Shown piece by piece: positions 10,771 to 18,798 of a stretch of DNA of 64,000 nt. Under the pieces are notes generated by a model. It saw only the letters and a list, made by a program, of their open reading frames with translations, made no database searches and had not been told where the DNA came from. The stretch spans positions 124,001 through 188,000 of the forward strand of contig JAKASJ010000001.1 in the NCBI GenBank assembly GCA_021819085.1. The letters are read 5' to 3'. Within the stretch, counting starts at the first letter, position 1, and the number at the start of each line of letters is the position of its first letter. Position numbers and translations under genes: made by a program. This stretch comes from Pseudomonadota bacterium. GTDB taxonomy: Bacteria > Pseudomonadota > Gammaproteobacteria > Acidiferrobacterales > UBA6901.

Positions 10771-12450
10771 ATGCTGCGCCAACTTTATATCCGCGATTTC
10801 GCGATCATTCACAGCCTGGAGCTGGAGCTCGGTCCCGGCCTCACCGTGGTCACGGGCGAAACCGGCGCCGGAAAGTCGATCCTTATCGATGCGCTCGCGC
10901 TTGCCCTTGGCGAACGCGCCGAGACCGGCACGATACGCCAGGGCTGCGATCGCAGCGAAGTCTCGGCGACATTCGAACTGCCGCCAGGCCAGGATGCCGC
11001 GCGCTGGCTCGAAGACCACGATCTGTCGGCGGACACACGTGAAGAGTGTGTGCTGCGGCGCGTCATTGAAACCGGCAAGCCGTCGCGCGCCTACATCAAC
11101 GGCCGCCCGGTGCCGCTGCAATCGCTGCGCGAACTGGGCGAATACCTTGTCGACATCCACGGCCAGCATGAACATCAATCGCTGCTGCGGCGCGATATCC
11201 AGCGTCAGGTTCTGGACGATTACGCCGGCCTCACCGCCGAACTCGCGCGTCTGGCAGACCATCACGCCCGCTGGAAGGCACTGCAGGCACGGCGCGATGC
11301 ACTGAGTCGCGAGGGTTCGGACCGCAACCAGCGGCTGGAGCTGCTGCGGCATGAGGTGAGCGAGCTGCGCGCCCTGGATCTGGGCCCCGACGAGATTCCG
11401 CAACTTGAGGAAGAACACGCCCGCCTTGCCAACGCGAGCGAGCTGCTGCAGGGTGCACAGGCAGTCGCCAACACGCTGTACGATGACGACCAGATCGCGC
11501 TGTCGCCGGTGCTGGCCCAGTCCGTCAGCCGGCTGGAGACACTGAGCGAGCACGATTCAAGGCTCGGCACAATCACGACGCTGCTGGGCGAGGCCGCCAT
11601 ACGGGTAGACGAGGCCGCAACCCAGTTGCATCAGTATTTGGATGACCTCGACCTCGATCCGCAACGCCTGCAATGGATCGACCAGCGCATTGCCGCCGTG
11701 CACGACCTTGCACGCAAACACAAAGTGCGTCCCGAAGAGCTGCCAGGCATTCTCGAGCGGCTAGCCGCGGAACTCGACGATATCGAGAACCTGGACGTCA
11801 ACCTGGAGGCGCTCGACCGCGAACTGCATGGCGCACGGGCGGCGTATCTCGAACTTGCGCGCTCCGTATCGGCAGCCCGCCGCACGGCAGCAAAACGCCT
11901 GGCGGTTGAAGTGCGTGGACAGATGCAGGACCTTGGCATGCCCGGCGGGGAATTCGAGATAAGACTGGTCACGCTGGACGACAGCCAGGCTGCCAGCACC
12001 GGTCTCGAGCAGGTGGAATACCTGGTGAGCGCCAACGCCGGACAGACGGCAAAACCGCTCAACAAGGTGGCTTCGGGCGGAGAACTGTCGCGCATCAGCC
12101 TCGCCCTGCAGGTGGCAACGGCGCGTACCGGCCGCATCCCCACCCTGATATTCGACGAGGTGGACGTGGGCATAGGCGGCGGCGTGAGCGAGATTGTCGG
12201 ACTGCAGCTGCGGGCGCTGGGGGCACAGCGGCAGGTTCTGTGCATCACCCACCTGGCCCAGGTCGCGGCACAGGGAAACCATCACATGCAGGTCAGCAAG
12301 CGCACCCACGACGGCGCGACGGTCACCCGCATCGCGGCGCTCCCGGAAAAGGAGCGCGTCAAGGAAATCGCACGCATGCTGGGCGGCATGGAAATCACGC
12401 GCCAGACCCTGGCGCTCGCTTCGGACATGCTCAACCGTGCATCAGCCTGA
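10771..12450 (+). CDS. recN: DNA repair protein RecN
   Basis: SMC-like ATPase of double-strand break repair. The ATG at 10771 gives 559 residues, the usual size; the frame is open further up but only across nadK. Walker A is GETGAGKS (29-36), a long coiled-coil middle follows, and the C-terminal half has the ABC-type signature SGGELSRISLAL and the Walker B stretch LIFDEVDVGIGG. The last 14 bases overlap the next gene. No LexA box was confidently identified upstream, since the gene appears to be read from the nadK promoter. Confidence 0.97.
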   Translation: MLRQLYIRDFAIIHSLELELGPGLTVVTGETGAGKSILIDALALALGERAETGTIRQGCDRSEVSATFELPPGQDAARWLEDHDLSADTREECVLRRVIETGKPSRAYINGRPVPLQSLRELGEYLVDIHGQHEHQSLLRRDIQRQVLDDYAGLTAELARLADHHARWKALQARRDALSREGSDRNQRLELLRHEVSELRALDLGPDEIPQLEEEHARLANASELLQGAQAVANTLYDDDQIALSPVLAQSVSRLETLSEHDSRLGTITTLLGEAAIRVDEAATQLHQYLDDLDLDPQRLQWIDQRIAAVHDLARKHKVRPEELPGILERLAAELDDIENLDVNLEALDRELHGARAAYLELARSVSAARRTAAKRLAVEVRGQMQDLGMPGGEFEIRLVTLDDSQAASTGLEQVEYLVSANAGQTAKPLNKVASGGELSRISLALQVATARTGRIPTLIFDEVDVGIGGGVSEIVGLQLRALGAQRQVLCITHLAQVAAQGNHHMQVSKRTHDGATVTRIAALPEKERVKEIARMLGGMEITRQTLALASDMLNRASA

Positions 12451-12961
12451 CCCGCCCCTGGCCCCGTTCAGCAGCAGCACACGCGATACCGCCGGTGCAG
12501 ACATCCCGAACATCCGCGCGGCTGCGATCGCGGATGTGCCTACGATTCATCACCTTCTGGAAATCTATGCGAGCAAAGGCAACCTGCTGCCTCGCACGAT
12601 GAGCGAACTGTACCGCCACCTGCGCGACTTCTTCGTCATTGAGATCGATCGCAGGGTGGTGGCAATCGGGGCGCTGGAGATATTCACCGAGGATCTGGGC
12701 GAAGTCCGCAGCCTGGTGGTCGATGCAGCCTACGAGCGCCGCGGCTTCGGGCGCCTCATTGTGCAACGCATTGTCGCCGAGGCCCGCAATATCGGACTGC
12801 GCCGTGTCATGGCTCTGACCTACGTGCCGGAATTCTTCCACAAGCTGGGCTTCAAGACCGTCTCCATGGGCTCGTTGCCGGAAAAAGTGTGGTCGGTCTG
12901 CGTCAAATGCTACAAGTACAACAACTGCGATGAAGTGGCGGTACTGCTCGAGCTGAAATAG
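12437..12961 (+). CDS. GNAT-family N-acetyltransferase (ArgA-like acetyltransferase domain)
   Basis: A free-standing acetyl-CoA-dependent acetyltransferase of 174 residues from a GTG at 12437 that overlaps recN by 14 bases; no in-frame ATG occurs before the domain begins. The GNAT acetyl-CoA loop is seen as VDAAYERRGFGRLIVQRIVAEA, and the end FHKLGFKTVSMGSLPEKVW with a Cys-containing tail (VCVKCYKY) resembles the acetyltransferase part of N-acetylglutamate synthase and its short stand-alone relatives. An arginine-pathway role is possible but not proven. Other small-molecule or protein substrates cannot be excluded. Confidence 0.85.
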   Translation: MHQPDPPLAPFSSSTRDTAGADIPNIRAAAIADVPTIHHLLEIYASKGNLLPRTMSELYRHLRDFFVIEIDRRVVAIGALEIFTEDLGEVRSLVVDAAYERRGFGRLIVQRIVAEARNIGLRRVMALTYVPEFFHKLGFKTVSMGSLPEKVWSVCVKCYKYNNCDEVAVLLELK

Positions 12962-13000
12962 CCGAACCGGATCCGGGGAGGAGCAAATGGCCCGCAGAGC

Positions 13001-13456
13001 TCAGGCCACGGTGGCTGTTCTGCCCTTCTTTGAACAGACCCCGTTCTTCTTCATCCCTTCGCAGGTGCCATAGATATACAAGGAATGCTCTTCCATGACA
13101 AAACCGCTCTTTTCCGCGACCTTGCGCTGGCGCGCCTCAATGGCCGGATCGTAGAACTCAAAGACCTTGCCACACTCGACACAGACCATGTGGTCGTGAT
13201 GATGTCCCTGGTTCATCTCGAAGACCGCCCTTCCACCCTCGAAATTGTGGCGAATGACCAGCCCGGCGGTTTCGAACTGCGTAAGCACGCGATAGACGGT
13301 CGCCAGGCCCACCTCTTCGCCGGATTCGAGCAGTGACTTGTAGATATCCTCGGCAGACATGTGCCGCTCCGCGGATTCCTCCAGGATACTCAGGATCTTC
13401 AACCGCGGAAGAGTAGCCTTGAGCCCTGCCTTCTTGAGATCGGCGCTGTCCGACAT
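13001..13456 (-). CDS. fur: Ferric uptake regulator Fur
   Basis: Iron-responsive repressor. The ATG at 13454-13456 gives 151 residues with AGGGGT just upstream; a longer frame to 13540 lacks a ribosome site. The winged-helix N-terminus contains GLATVYRVLTQFE (50-62). Metal ligands are complete: HHHDH at 85-89, Cys92 and Cys95, then Cys132 and Cys141. It faces bamE divergently, an arrangement common in gammaproteobacteria. A Fur-box-like sequence lies over the bamE start, which may serve autoregulation. Confidence 0.97.
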   Translation of the reverse strand: MSDSADLKKAGLKATLPRLKILSILEESAERHMSAEDIYKSLLESGEEVGLATVYRVLTQFETAGLVIRHNFEGGRAVFEMNQGHHHDHMVCVECGKVFEFYDPAIEARQRKVAEKSGFVMEEHSLYIYGTCEGMKKNGVCSKKGRTATVA

Positions 13457-13553
13457 GGTTGACCCCTGAAAACGCATTTGAACGTACCCGCCGATGATTA
13501 AATCATCCGCGTGGGCTATCATGCCGGAAGTGTAAAACACTTGGCCCCAAATC

Positions 13554-13572
13554 CAAAATGAGAATTGTTATC
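13554..13572. promoter_or_regulatory. Fur-box-like sequence over the bamE start
   Basis: The 19 bases CAAAATGAGAATTGTTATC agree with the enterobacterial Fur box (GATAATGATAATCATTATC) at 14 of 19 positions. They include the bamE start codon and lie about 100 bases upstream of fur. The fit is suggestive only, because the sequence also codes for the first residues of BamE. Confidence 0.35.
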
Positions 13573-13932
13573 GTTGGCCTGCTGCTGCTCATGGGCAGCC
13601 TGCTTAGCGGATGCTTTTCCGAGTTCCGGATCAGCGTCCCCCAGGGAAACATCATCACCCCGCACGCAATCGCACAGCTCAAGCCCGGAATGACCAAGCG
13701 CCAGGTCAGGTTCGTCCTGGGCTCGCCACTGATTCGGGATCCGTTCAACCGCGACCGCTGGGATTACTACTATTCCCTCGGCAAACTGGGCAGAAAACCG
13801 ACCCATCACCGCCTTACGCTGTTTTTCAAGGGCGGCGTGCTGACGGGCGCTGACGGGGACCTGGCGCCGGCGACTCTCAGAGCGGGGCAGCAGTCCGGCT
13901 CGCCGGCGACGGCACATCCCGCTTCATCGTGA
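13558..13932 (+). CDS. bamE: Outer membrane assembly lipoprotein BamE
   Basis: Lipoprotein of the BAM complex that inserts beta-barrel proteins in the outer membrane. The 124 residues start with a type II signal peptide ending LLSGC, so Cys19 is lipidated. The SmpA/OmlA domain follows: LKPGMTKRQVRFVLGSP, then FNRDRWDYYYS and the strand RLTLFFKGGVL. It is divergent from fur and convergent with rnfH. Confidence 0.95.
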   Translation: MRIVIVGLLLLMGSLLSGCFSEFRISVPQGNIITPHAIAQLKPGMTKRQVRFVLGSPLIRDPFNRDRWDYYYSLGKLGRKPTHHRLTLFFKGGVLTGADGDLAPATLRAGQQSGSPATAHPASS

Positions 13933-13945
13933 AGGCCGGCCTGCT

Positions 13946-14257
13946 TCAGGCATTGCGCCGTTTCGAACCGCGGAGCGGTCTCGCCCGAAGACGCCGCGCT
14001 ATCTTAGGATCGACCCGCAACGCCCGGTAGATTTCGATCCGGTCTCCTTCGTGCACAACGTCCGTCAGGCACACGACCTCACCAAATTTTCCTACCGGAT
14101 CGCGGGCGAGATCGATTTCAGGACAAAGCTGGAGAATACCGCTGCACTGTATCGCGGCCTGCACACTCGTCAGCGGCGCAAGCTCGACAGGAATCAGCCA
14201 TTGCTGCGCGGCGGTCGCGTAGACCACCTCCGCATGCACCGTCTCATCGCCTGCCAT
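13946..14257 (-). CDS. rnfH: RnfH/RatB family protein
   Basis: Small beta-grasp protein of 103 residues, function not settled; it regularly sits with ratA and smpB. The start is the ATG 14255-14257, overlapping ratA by 14 bases, a translational coupling. Family features are VEVVYA-like AEVVYATAAQQWLIPVEL, the GKFGEVVCLTDVVHEGDRIEIYRAL core and a basic C-terminus (LRARPLRGSKRR). It lies convergent with bamE with only 13 bases between. Confidence 0.9.
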   Translation of the reverse strand: MAGDETVHAEVVYATAAQQWLIPVELAPLTSVQAAIQCSGILQLCPEIDLARDPVGKFGEVVCLTDVVHEGDRIEIYRALRVDPKIARRLRARPLRGSKRRNA

Positions 14258-14681
14258 ACAGTTGCACTGCACGCAGGCGGAAGCTGTCGACCATCCCGTT
14301 GGCAATATGCTGGAACACCGGCCCGATGACCAGTCCCAGCATCCTGCTGGAGAATTCAAAATCCAGATCGAAAGAAACCTTGCAGGCGTGCTCGTCCAGC
14401 GACGTGAAACGCCAGTAACCGAGCAGGTGCTTGAAGGGGCCTTCGACGAGGCGCATTTCCATCAGCCCCACGGGATGGCCATCGTTGCGCGTGGTGAATG
14501 TCTTGTGGACCCCGCGATAGGCGATGTCGATGGCTGCAGTGACGCTATCACCCACCCGCGTCAGAACGTGGGCGCCCCCGCACCATGGCAGGAATTGCGG
14601 GTAGGCCTCGATATCCGCCACAAGGGAATACATTTCCTCGGCGCTGTACGGCACCAGAGCGCTTTTTCGGATGGTCGTCAC
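14244..14681 (-). CDS. ratA: RatA family START-like protein (coenzyme Q-binding COQ10-type)
   Basis: Protein of 145 residues with a START-like lipid-binding fold, related to mitochondrial Coq10; in E. coli RatA is also described as an inhibitor of ribosome subunit association. I start it at the GTG 14679-14681, giving TTIRKSALVPYSAEEMYSL at the N-terminus as in relatives, and overlapping the transporter stop as GTGA. Core motifs are VADIEAYPQFLPWC and FEFSSRMLGLVIGPVF. The upstream open extension overlaps the transporter and is not needed. Confidence 0.92.
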   Translation of the reverse strand: MTTIRKSALVPYSAEEMYSLVADIEAYPQFLPWCGGAHVLTRVGDSVTAAIDIAYRGVHKTFTTRNDGHPVGLMEMRLVEGPFKHLLGYWRFTSLDEHACKVSFDLDFEFSSRMLGLVIGPVFQHIANGMVDSFRLRAVQLYGRR

Positions 14682-16060
14682 AGGAATATGCGCATGTTGA
14701 ATGCGACAATCACCAGCCAGGCAGGAACGGCGAGCCGCGTAAGCCACAGCCAGGCATCATAGGTGCAGCGCGAGCGCACTGCCAGCGCTTCGCGCGTCAT
14801 CGTCGTCGACAGCACCCAGGCAGCGAACACGGCCGACAGCACACCGATCACCGGCATGATGAAGCTGGAGGTCAGGATCTGCAGGACATCGAACACGCCG
14901 AAGGTTTCGGTGAGGCCCAGAAAACGGAAAGAGAACTTCCACGCGCTGAATGACAGTATCGTCACGATTCCGAGAAGCCAGGCGCAGAATCCGGCGACCA
15001 TGCTTGCCCTGAGTCTGGTCATACCCCGGCTCTCGATGAGCCAGGTAACCGCCGGTTCGGCTAGCGCAACACTTGACATCCAGGCCACCAATACCAGGAA
15101 TATGAAAAACACGGCCTGCATCAGGCCGCCCAGAGGCAGCACATCGAATGAAACGGGCAGCGCCCGGAACACCAGAGCCGGTCCCTGCGTCGGCGTCCCG
15201 CCTGCGGCGTAGAGCAGCGGCAGAATGACCATGCCGGCCATGACCGCGGCAGCGATGTCGACCAGAACCACGATCAGCGCCGTGCGCACAATGTGCGTAT
15301 GGCTCGGCAGATAAGCCCCGTACATCATCATGGCCCCGGCGCCCAGTCCAAGACTGAAAAAGGCGTCGCCGAGCGCGGTAAGAACGCCCTGTCCGGACAG
15401 CTTGAGAAAGTCCGGCGTGACAAAAAATGCCACGGAATGCACCATGTCGCCGCTGACCGCCGCATATACTGCGAGCACGGCGAGCATGGCGAGCAGGACG
15501 GGTACGACGACGCTGGAAACCGCCTCGATCCCGTGACGCACACCGCGCGCCACAACCGCCATAGTCATCACCATGAACAGGCTATGCCAGAAAAGCTGCC
15601 TCTCGGGATCGCTGACAAATGCGGAAAACTCGCTAGCCGCGGTATAGGCACTGAGGTTTCCCAGAAGTCCCGCCACCGAGCGCACGACGTAGGCAAGCAA
15701 CCAGCCGGCGATGACGCTGTACCAGGACAGAATCAGCAGCCCCGCGACGGTAACCAGAACACCCAACGACAGCCAGGCGCGGGACCCCTGTGTGCGTCGA
15801 ATCAGGTCACGCATGGTATTGACCGGCGACAGGCGCGCGAGCCGCCCGAGCATTAGTTGCGCGGTGAAAAGCGGCAGTCCAAGCAAGAACATGAAAATGA
15901 CGTAAACGGTGATAAATGCCCCGCCGCCGTATTGCACGACGTGATAGGGAAACTGCCAGATATTGTTCAGACTGATGGTAAATCCCGATGCCGCAAGCAC
16001 AAACCTTCGGGGAGAAGACCAAAGGCCATGCACGGATCTAGCCGTTTTTATTCGTGCCAT
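14678..16060 (-). CDS. Sodium-dependent transporter, neurotransmitter:sodium symporter (SNF) family
   Basis: Inner-membrane symporter of 460 residues with about 11-12 hydrophobic segments and the LeuT-type start: FVLAASGFTISLNNIWQFPY holds the unwound first helix that binds sodium and substrate, and LGLPLFTAQLMLGRLAR follows. Substrate is probably an amino acid, but this cannot be read from sequence. Its stop overlaps the ratA start, so transporter, ratA and rnfH form one unit. It is divergent from smpB. Confidence 0.9.
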   Translation of the reverse strand: MARIKTARSVHGLWSSPRRFVLAASGFTISLNNIWQFPYHVVQYGGGAFITVYVIFMFLLGLPLFTAQLMLGRLARLSPVNTMRDLIRRTQGSRAWLSLGVLVTVAGLLILSWYSVIAGWLLAYVVRSVAGLLGNLSAYTAASEFSAFVSDPERQLFWHSLFMVMTMAVVARGVRHGIEAVSSVVVPVLLAMLAVLAVYAAVSGDMVHSVAFFVTPDFLKLSGQGVLTALGDAFFSLGLGAGAMMMYGAYLPSHTHIVRTALIVVLVDIAAAVMAGMVILPLLYAAGGTPTQGPALVFRALPVSFDVLPLGGLMQAVFFIFLVLVAWMSSVALAEPAVTWLIESRGMTRLRASMVAGFCAWLLGIVTILSFSAWKFSFRFLGLTETFGVFDVLQILTSSFIMPVIGVLSAVFAAWVLSTTMTREALAVRSRCTYDAWLWLTRLAVPAWLVIVAFNMRIFL

Positions 16061-16156
16061 TTCAATCTTGCCCGGTAAACGGCTGTAAAATAATTCCCAT
16101 GCTGCTTGTTATTATACGTTAGCATCTGGGATTCGCAGCGCTCTGACACCTTGCCC

Positions 16157-16630
16157 ATGACCAAGAAATCGGACAAACCGGCCTCAAGCACCATCGCCCA
16201 GAACAGGAAGGCCTGGCATGACTACTTCATCGAAGACAAATACGAGGCCGGACTCGCTCTCGAGGGCTGGGAGGTAAAGAGTCTGCGTGCCGGCCGCGTA
16301 CAATTGAAGGAAAGCTACGTCATTGTCAAGGACGGGCAGGTGTACCTTTTCGGTGCCCACATTTCGCCGCTGGTATCCGCCTCAACGCATGTACATCCCG
16401 ATCCGACCCGCACCCGCAAGCTGCTGCTGCATGCAGAGGAAATCAGCCGGCTAATCGGGTCCGTGGAACGCAGGGGATATACGCTCGTGCCGCTGTCGCT
16501 TTACTGGAAGCGCGGCAAGGCCAAACTTGAAGTCGGCCTCGCCAAGGGCAAGCAGCAGCATGACAAGCGCGCAACGCTCAAAGAGCGCGAATCGGAACGG
16601 GAGGCGCAGCGGGCCTTGAAATCGCACTGA
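16157..16630 (+). CDS. smpB: SsrA-binding protein SmpB
   Basis: Partner of tmRNA in trans-translation, binding its tRNA-like domain. The ATG at 16157 gives 157 residues, matching the family; the frame extends to 16106 without support. The OB-fold core has [20 protein letters not shown] and [20 protein letters not shown], followed by [19 protein letters not shown] and the basic C-terminal tail [16 protein letters not shown] that enters the ribosome. The ssrA gene lies 116 bases downstream on the same strand. Confidence 0.98.
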   Translation: MTKKSDKPASSTIAQNRKAWHDYFIEDKYEAGLALEGWEVKSLRAGRVQLKESYVIVKDGQVYLFGAHISPLVSASTHVHPDPTRTRKLLLHAEEISRLIGSVERRGYTLVPLSLYWKRGKAKLEVGLAKGKQQHDKRATLKERESEREAQRALKSH

Positions 16631-16746
16631 TTGGCACGCATATAGACAATCTCAAAGAACCGGAACGGTCTGGTTCATGCTAATATGTTGACTTGTTCGT
16701 GGCCCGGAATGGGAGCTTTGTGCCATGAACCCTGTCTCAGGTTTTT

Positions 16747-17100
16747 GGGGGCGACACGGCTTCGACGTGGGTCGCGAAACCTCCGGGGCATGCCGAGGTG
16801 CAGAGTTCCTCGTTAAACCGACTGCAAATTAATAGTTGCCAACGACGACAACTACGCCTTAGCGGCTTAATCCCCGCTAACCTCTCGTCCTAAGTTTGGC
16901 CTGTGGGCTGGGTTGAGAGGTCGATTACACAGGATCGCGCAAGCCCGTGCCTGTTGGGTCAGCGCTAAATCGAAGCAGGCTAAGCTTGCCGAAACCCTGT
17001 CTGTTGGGGAGCGGCAGGTGAAAAAAACAACAGACTACGCATGTAGAACCGGACGGCGGAGGACTTGCGGACGCGGGTTCGATTCCCGCCGCCTCCACCA
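16747..17100 (+). ncRNA. ssrA: tmRNA (ssrA), one-piece
   Basis: The 5' end GGGGGCG (16747-16753) pairs with CGCCTCC just before the terminal CCA (17098-17100), making the 7-bp acceptor stem with one G-T pair. The T-arm GGTTCGATTCC is present. The tag frame resumes at GCC (16838) and reads ANDDNYALAA to a TAA at 16868-16870; E. coli has ANDENYALAA. Length 354 is normal. It lies just downstream of smpB and upstream of an intrinsic terminator. Its 3' end is a common integration target, and mobile-element remnants do follow. Confidence 0.98.
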
Positions 17101-17134
17101 TTTAACTATCCAAGCACATCCAGCAACATCCCCC

Positions 17135-17158
17135 AGGCCGCCGAAAAGCGGCCTTTTT
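17135..17158 (+). terminator. Intrinsic terminator of ssrA
   Basis: AGGCCGC (17135-17141) pairs with GCGGCCT (17148-17154) around CGAAAA, followed directly by a T run. It lies 35 bases after the tmRNA 3' end. Confidence 0.9.
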
Positions 17159-17200
17159 CTTGGGTTTTTCGTCCTTCAAGGGGCAACAATGTCCATTACC

Positions 17201-17259
17201 TGTTGATTTGCACTTAAAACTGACCCCCGGGGGGGGTCAGTATTCGACGCAATTCAACA
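17201..17259. repeat. Two insertion-sequence-like ends abutting head to head
   Basis: The arm 17201-17228 (TGTTGATTTGC... ACTGACCCCC) and the reverse complement of 17232-17259 agree at 22 of 28 positions, with only GGG between. The inner 10 bp are perfect. Imperfect long arms with different internal bases are typical of the left and right ends of an insertion sequence, here resembling IS21-type ends by the TGTTGA...TGACCCC pattern. The element body is missing. No transposase fragment lies beside it. Confidence 0.55.
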
Positions 17260-17284
17260 CTATTGGCAAAAAAGTGAAGAACAG

Positions 17285-17899
17285 ATGCGCCTCCCGCCTT
17301 GGAACCGACCCCGGAGCCGGCATTGCGCCGAAAGGATGCTGACGCTGGACCTGTCCCGCACCACGGGCGTTGGACCGTTGGAATTGGGCCTGTCCGTCCG
17401 ATGGGACATGGTTCCCTCCGGCGTCATCTTCGATATTGAACCCCGGGTACGGCTGATAGTGAGAGCTGGCGATAAGGGATTTGATGGCGTTCTGTGCGTA
17501 ACCCAACGGCGCCGGCTGCTCGCAAGCCTGCCGCTTCGGCGCGATCCCCACAGAATCGGTGCACCGCTGCGGGCAATCTGCCCGGATTGTGGGAGGCTCA
17601 CTTATCGGCTGTACGTGTCCGGTATCGTGCGACTGCACTACAACAGCGAGGACAAGGAACAAATCATCTACCATTTTCGCTGCGGCAAATGTCTGCACGT
17701 GACCTACGCCTCCGGGCAACGCGCGGAGATCGACCGGGCAAATGCGCGCATGCACCGTCTGGAACAGCGACTTTATGGCACGCAATGGCTTCCCCGCCAT
17801 CGAGGGCGGCGAAAGATTCAAGCGGAGATGGCACGACAGGACATGCGGTGGCTTGGCTGCTTGTCCGCGTCGGTACTGCTGCACCTTGGCGAGGCGTAA
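17285..17899 (+). CDS. Zinc-ribbon hypothetical protein
   Basis: Predicted soluble protein of 204 residues. A four-cysteine zinc ribbon is seen as Cys99-PD-Cys102 and Cys133-GK-Cys136, the second followed by LHVTYASGQR. This CxxC...CxxC-hxLTYxSQ pattern occurs in uncharacterised proteins of accessory regions. The first part (about 20-75) is beta-rich. The start is uncertain: an in-frame ATG at 17337 would remove 17 residues. It lies in the accessory patch after tmRNA, convergent with the hicA-like gene 7 bases away. Function unknown. Confidence 0.6.
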   Translation: MRLPPWNRPRSRHCAERMLTLDLSRTTGVGPLELGLSVRWDMVPSGVIFDIEPRVRLIVRAGDKGFDGVLCVTQRRRLLASLPLRRDPHRIGAPLRAICPDCGRLTYRLYVSGIVRLHYNSEDKEQIIYHFRCGKCLHVTYASGQRAEIDRANARMHRLEQRLYGTQWLPRHRGRRKIQAEMARQDMRWLGCLSASVLLHLGEA

Positions 17900-17906
17900 G
17901 AGTAGA

Positions 17907-18104
17907 TCAAAAGCGTTTTGGCAGACCCGCTTGTTTCAGCACAGCGTTGGCTGTGCGGCGAGACTTGATCTTGTGGTCCACGGGGAATCGTACACCCGTA
18001 TGCGGCGAAAACCAGATTTCGTGGTCACCTTTGCCGTGTCGCTCAAAGCGGCAATTAGCTTCGCGCAATAACCGCTTTAGTTCGGTTGCGAAATTTCCGC
18101 CCAT
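17907..18104 (-). CDS. hicA: HicA-type mRNA interferase toxin
   Basis: Small dsRBD-like toxin of 65 residues. The family pattern is clear: KLLREANCRFERHGKGDHEIW with the catalytic-type His28, then FPVDHKIKSRRTANAVLKQAGL. HicA toxins cleave mRNA in the ribosomal A-site context. Its ATG overlaps the stop of the upstream antitoxin gene (TGATG), the tight coupling expected for a toxin-antitoxin pair. It is at the normal length, so likely intact. Confidence 0.85.
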   Translation of the reverse strand: MGGNFATELKRLLREANCRFERHGKGDHEIWFSPHTGVRFPVDHKIKSRRTANAVLKQAGLPKRF

Positions 18105-18355
18105 CAGGGAGCGGCACGGCGGCCTACGGAGAATTTACGGGCCAACAACTCAAATGACACTTCCGAGCCGTCCGGGTAGCCGTTCGCATCGAGCAGTTCG
18201 GGCACCATGGTTTCGAGTTTCGTCGACAACGCTTCCAGCGTCTCCGCTTCCGTCGCAAGCCCCGGCACATCATCCGAGGTGGCCACCCAAACACCCGCTT
18301 CCGGGTCCCATTCTGCCCGGATAAAAAGCGCTACTGGCGTCCGCTGAGGTCCCAT
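18104..18355 (-). CDS. hicB: HicB-like antitoxin (DUF1902 type)
   Basis: Partner of the HicA-like toxin. I start it at the ATG 18353-18355, preceded by GGAGG at ideal distance, giving 83 residues; the frame continues upstream without support. The conserved block is AEWDPEAGVWVATSDDVPGL then ATEAETLEALSTKLETMVPELL, typical of the DUF1902/HicB half-RNase H fold. There is no obvious separate DNA-binding domain, so autoregulation may be weak or use the toxin complex. Confidence 0.82.
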   Translation of the reverse strand: MGPQRTPVALFIRAEWDPEAGVWVATSDDVPGLATEAETLEALSTKLETMVPELLDANGYPDGSEVSFELLARKFSVGRRAAP

Positions 18356-18584
18356 ACCGTCCTCCATAGGATAAATCTTACACCAAAGTGGCGTGGCGAT
18401 ATGGTGTGCCTGTGCTCGCCGTAATCGGGAAACCGGAGAATAGCGGCAGCAGGGACTTCCGATAGGGGGCAACTTTGGGGGGCAACAGCCAAGCAGGCCG
18501 GCAATATCCTCCTACCAATACAATATGTTATGTCGCCTATTCGGTAGTCGCCGCCCCATTTACACCGTTTCAAGACGTCCAACA

Positions 18585-18627
18585 AAGGCCGGAAAGCCAA
18601 TATAAATCAAGGCTCCCGGCCTTTTTT
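18585..18627 (+). terminator. Stem-loop with T run before the integrase remnant
   Basis: AAGGCCGG (18585-18592) pairs with CCGGCCTT (18616-18623), and an inner AGCC pairs with GGCT; six T follow. Such a hairpin before an integrase gene is common at the edge of integrated elements. The remainder of 18356-18723 holds no gene I can support. Confidence 0.65.
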
Positions 18628-18662
18628 GCGTCCCGCATCGCCCGAGCGTATGCGTGGTAATC

Positions 18663-18723
18663 CGACGGTAAGTGACGGTAACATTGACGGTAATTGAGTG
18701 ACTGTCATAGGGAGTTACCGTCA
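18663..18723. repeat. Short repeats GACGGTAA upstream of the integrase remnant
   Basis: GACGGTAA occurs three times in direct order (ending 18671, 18681 and 18693) and its inverse TTACCGTCA ends at 18723, directly before the ATG of the integrase fragment. The spacing (10 and 12 bases) suggests protein binding sites, as in the arm-type sites or autoregulatory region of P4-like integrases. Confidence 0.55.
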
Positions 18724-18798
18724 ATGCCTCTCACCAATACCGCGATCCGCGCCATAAAACCCAGCACTACGCCCTGTCCGCGATCTGCCAATCTCTAA
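18724..18798 (+). pseudogene. N-terminal stub of a P4-type tyrosine integrase
   Basis: An ORF of 24 residues begins MPLTNTAIRAIKP, nearly the standard first residues of P4-family integrases (MPLTDTAIRxAKP), then diverges and stops at TAA. The rest of the gene is gone, and the next sequence is the 3' end of an unrelated gene on the other strand. With the tmRNA 1.6 kb away this points to an old element once inserted at ssrA and later deleted. Confidence 0.6.

Noticed and set aside
17078-17100. Search for a second copy of the ssrA 3' end (attR) in the window
   Set aside because: No repeat of the T-arm/acceptor sequence was found downstream, so island limits cannot be set.
16913-17206. 97-codon frame over the 3' part of the tmRNA
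   Set aside because: It lies in a structured RNA gene.
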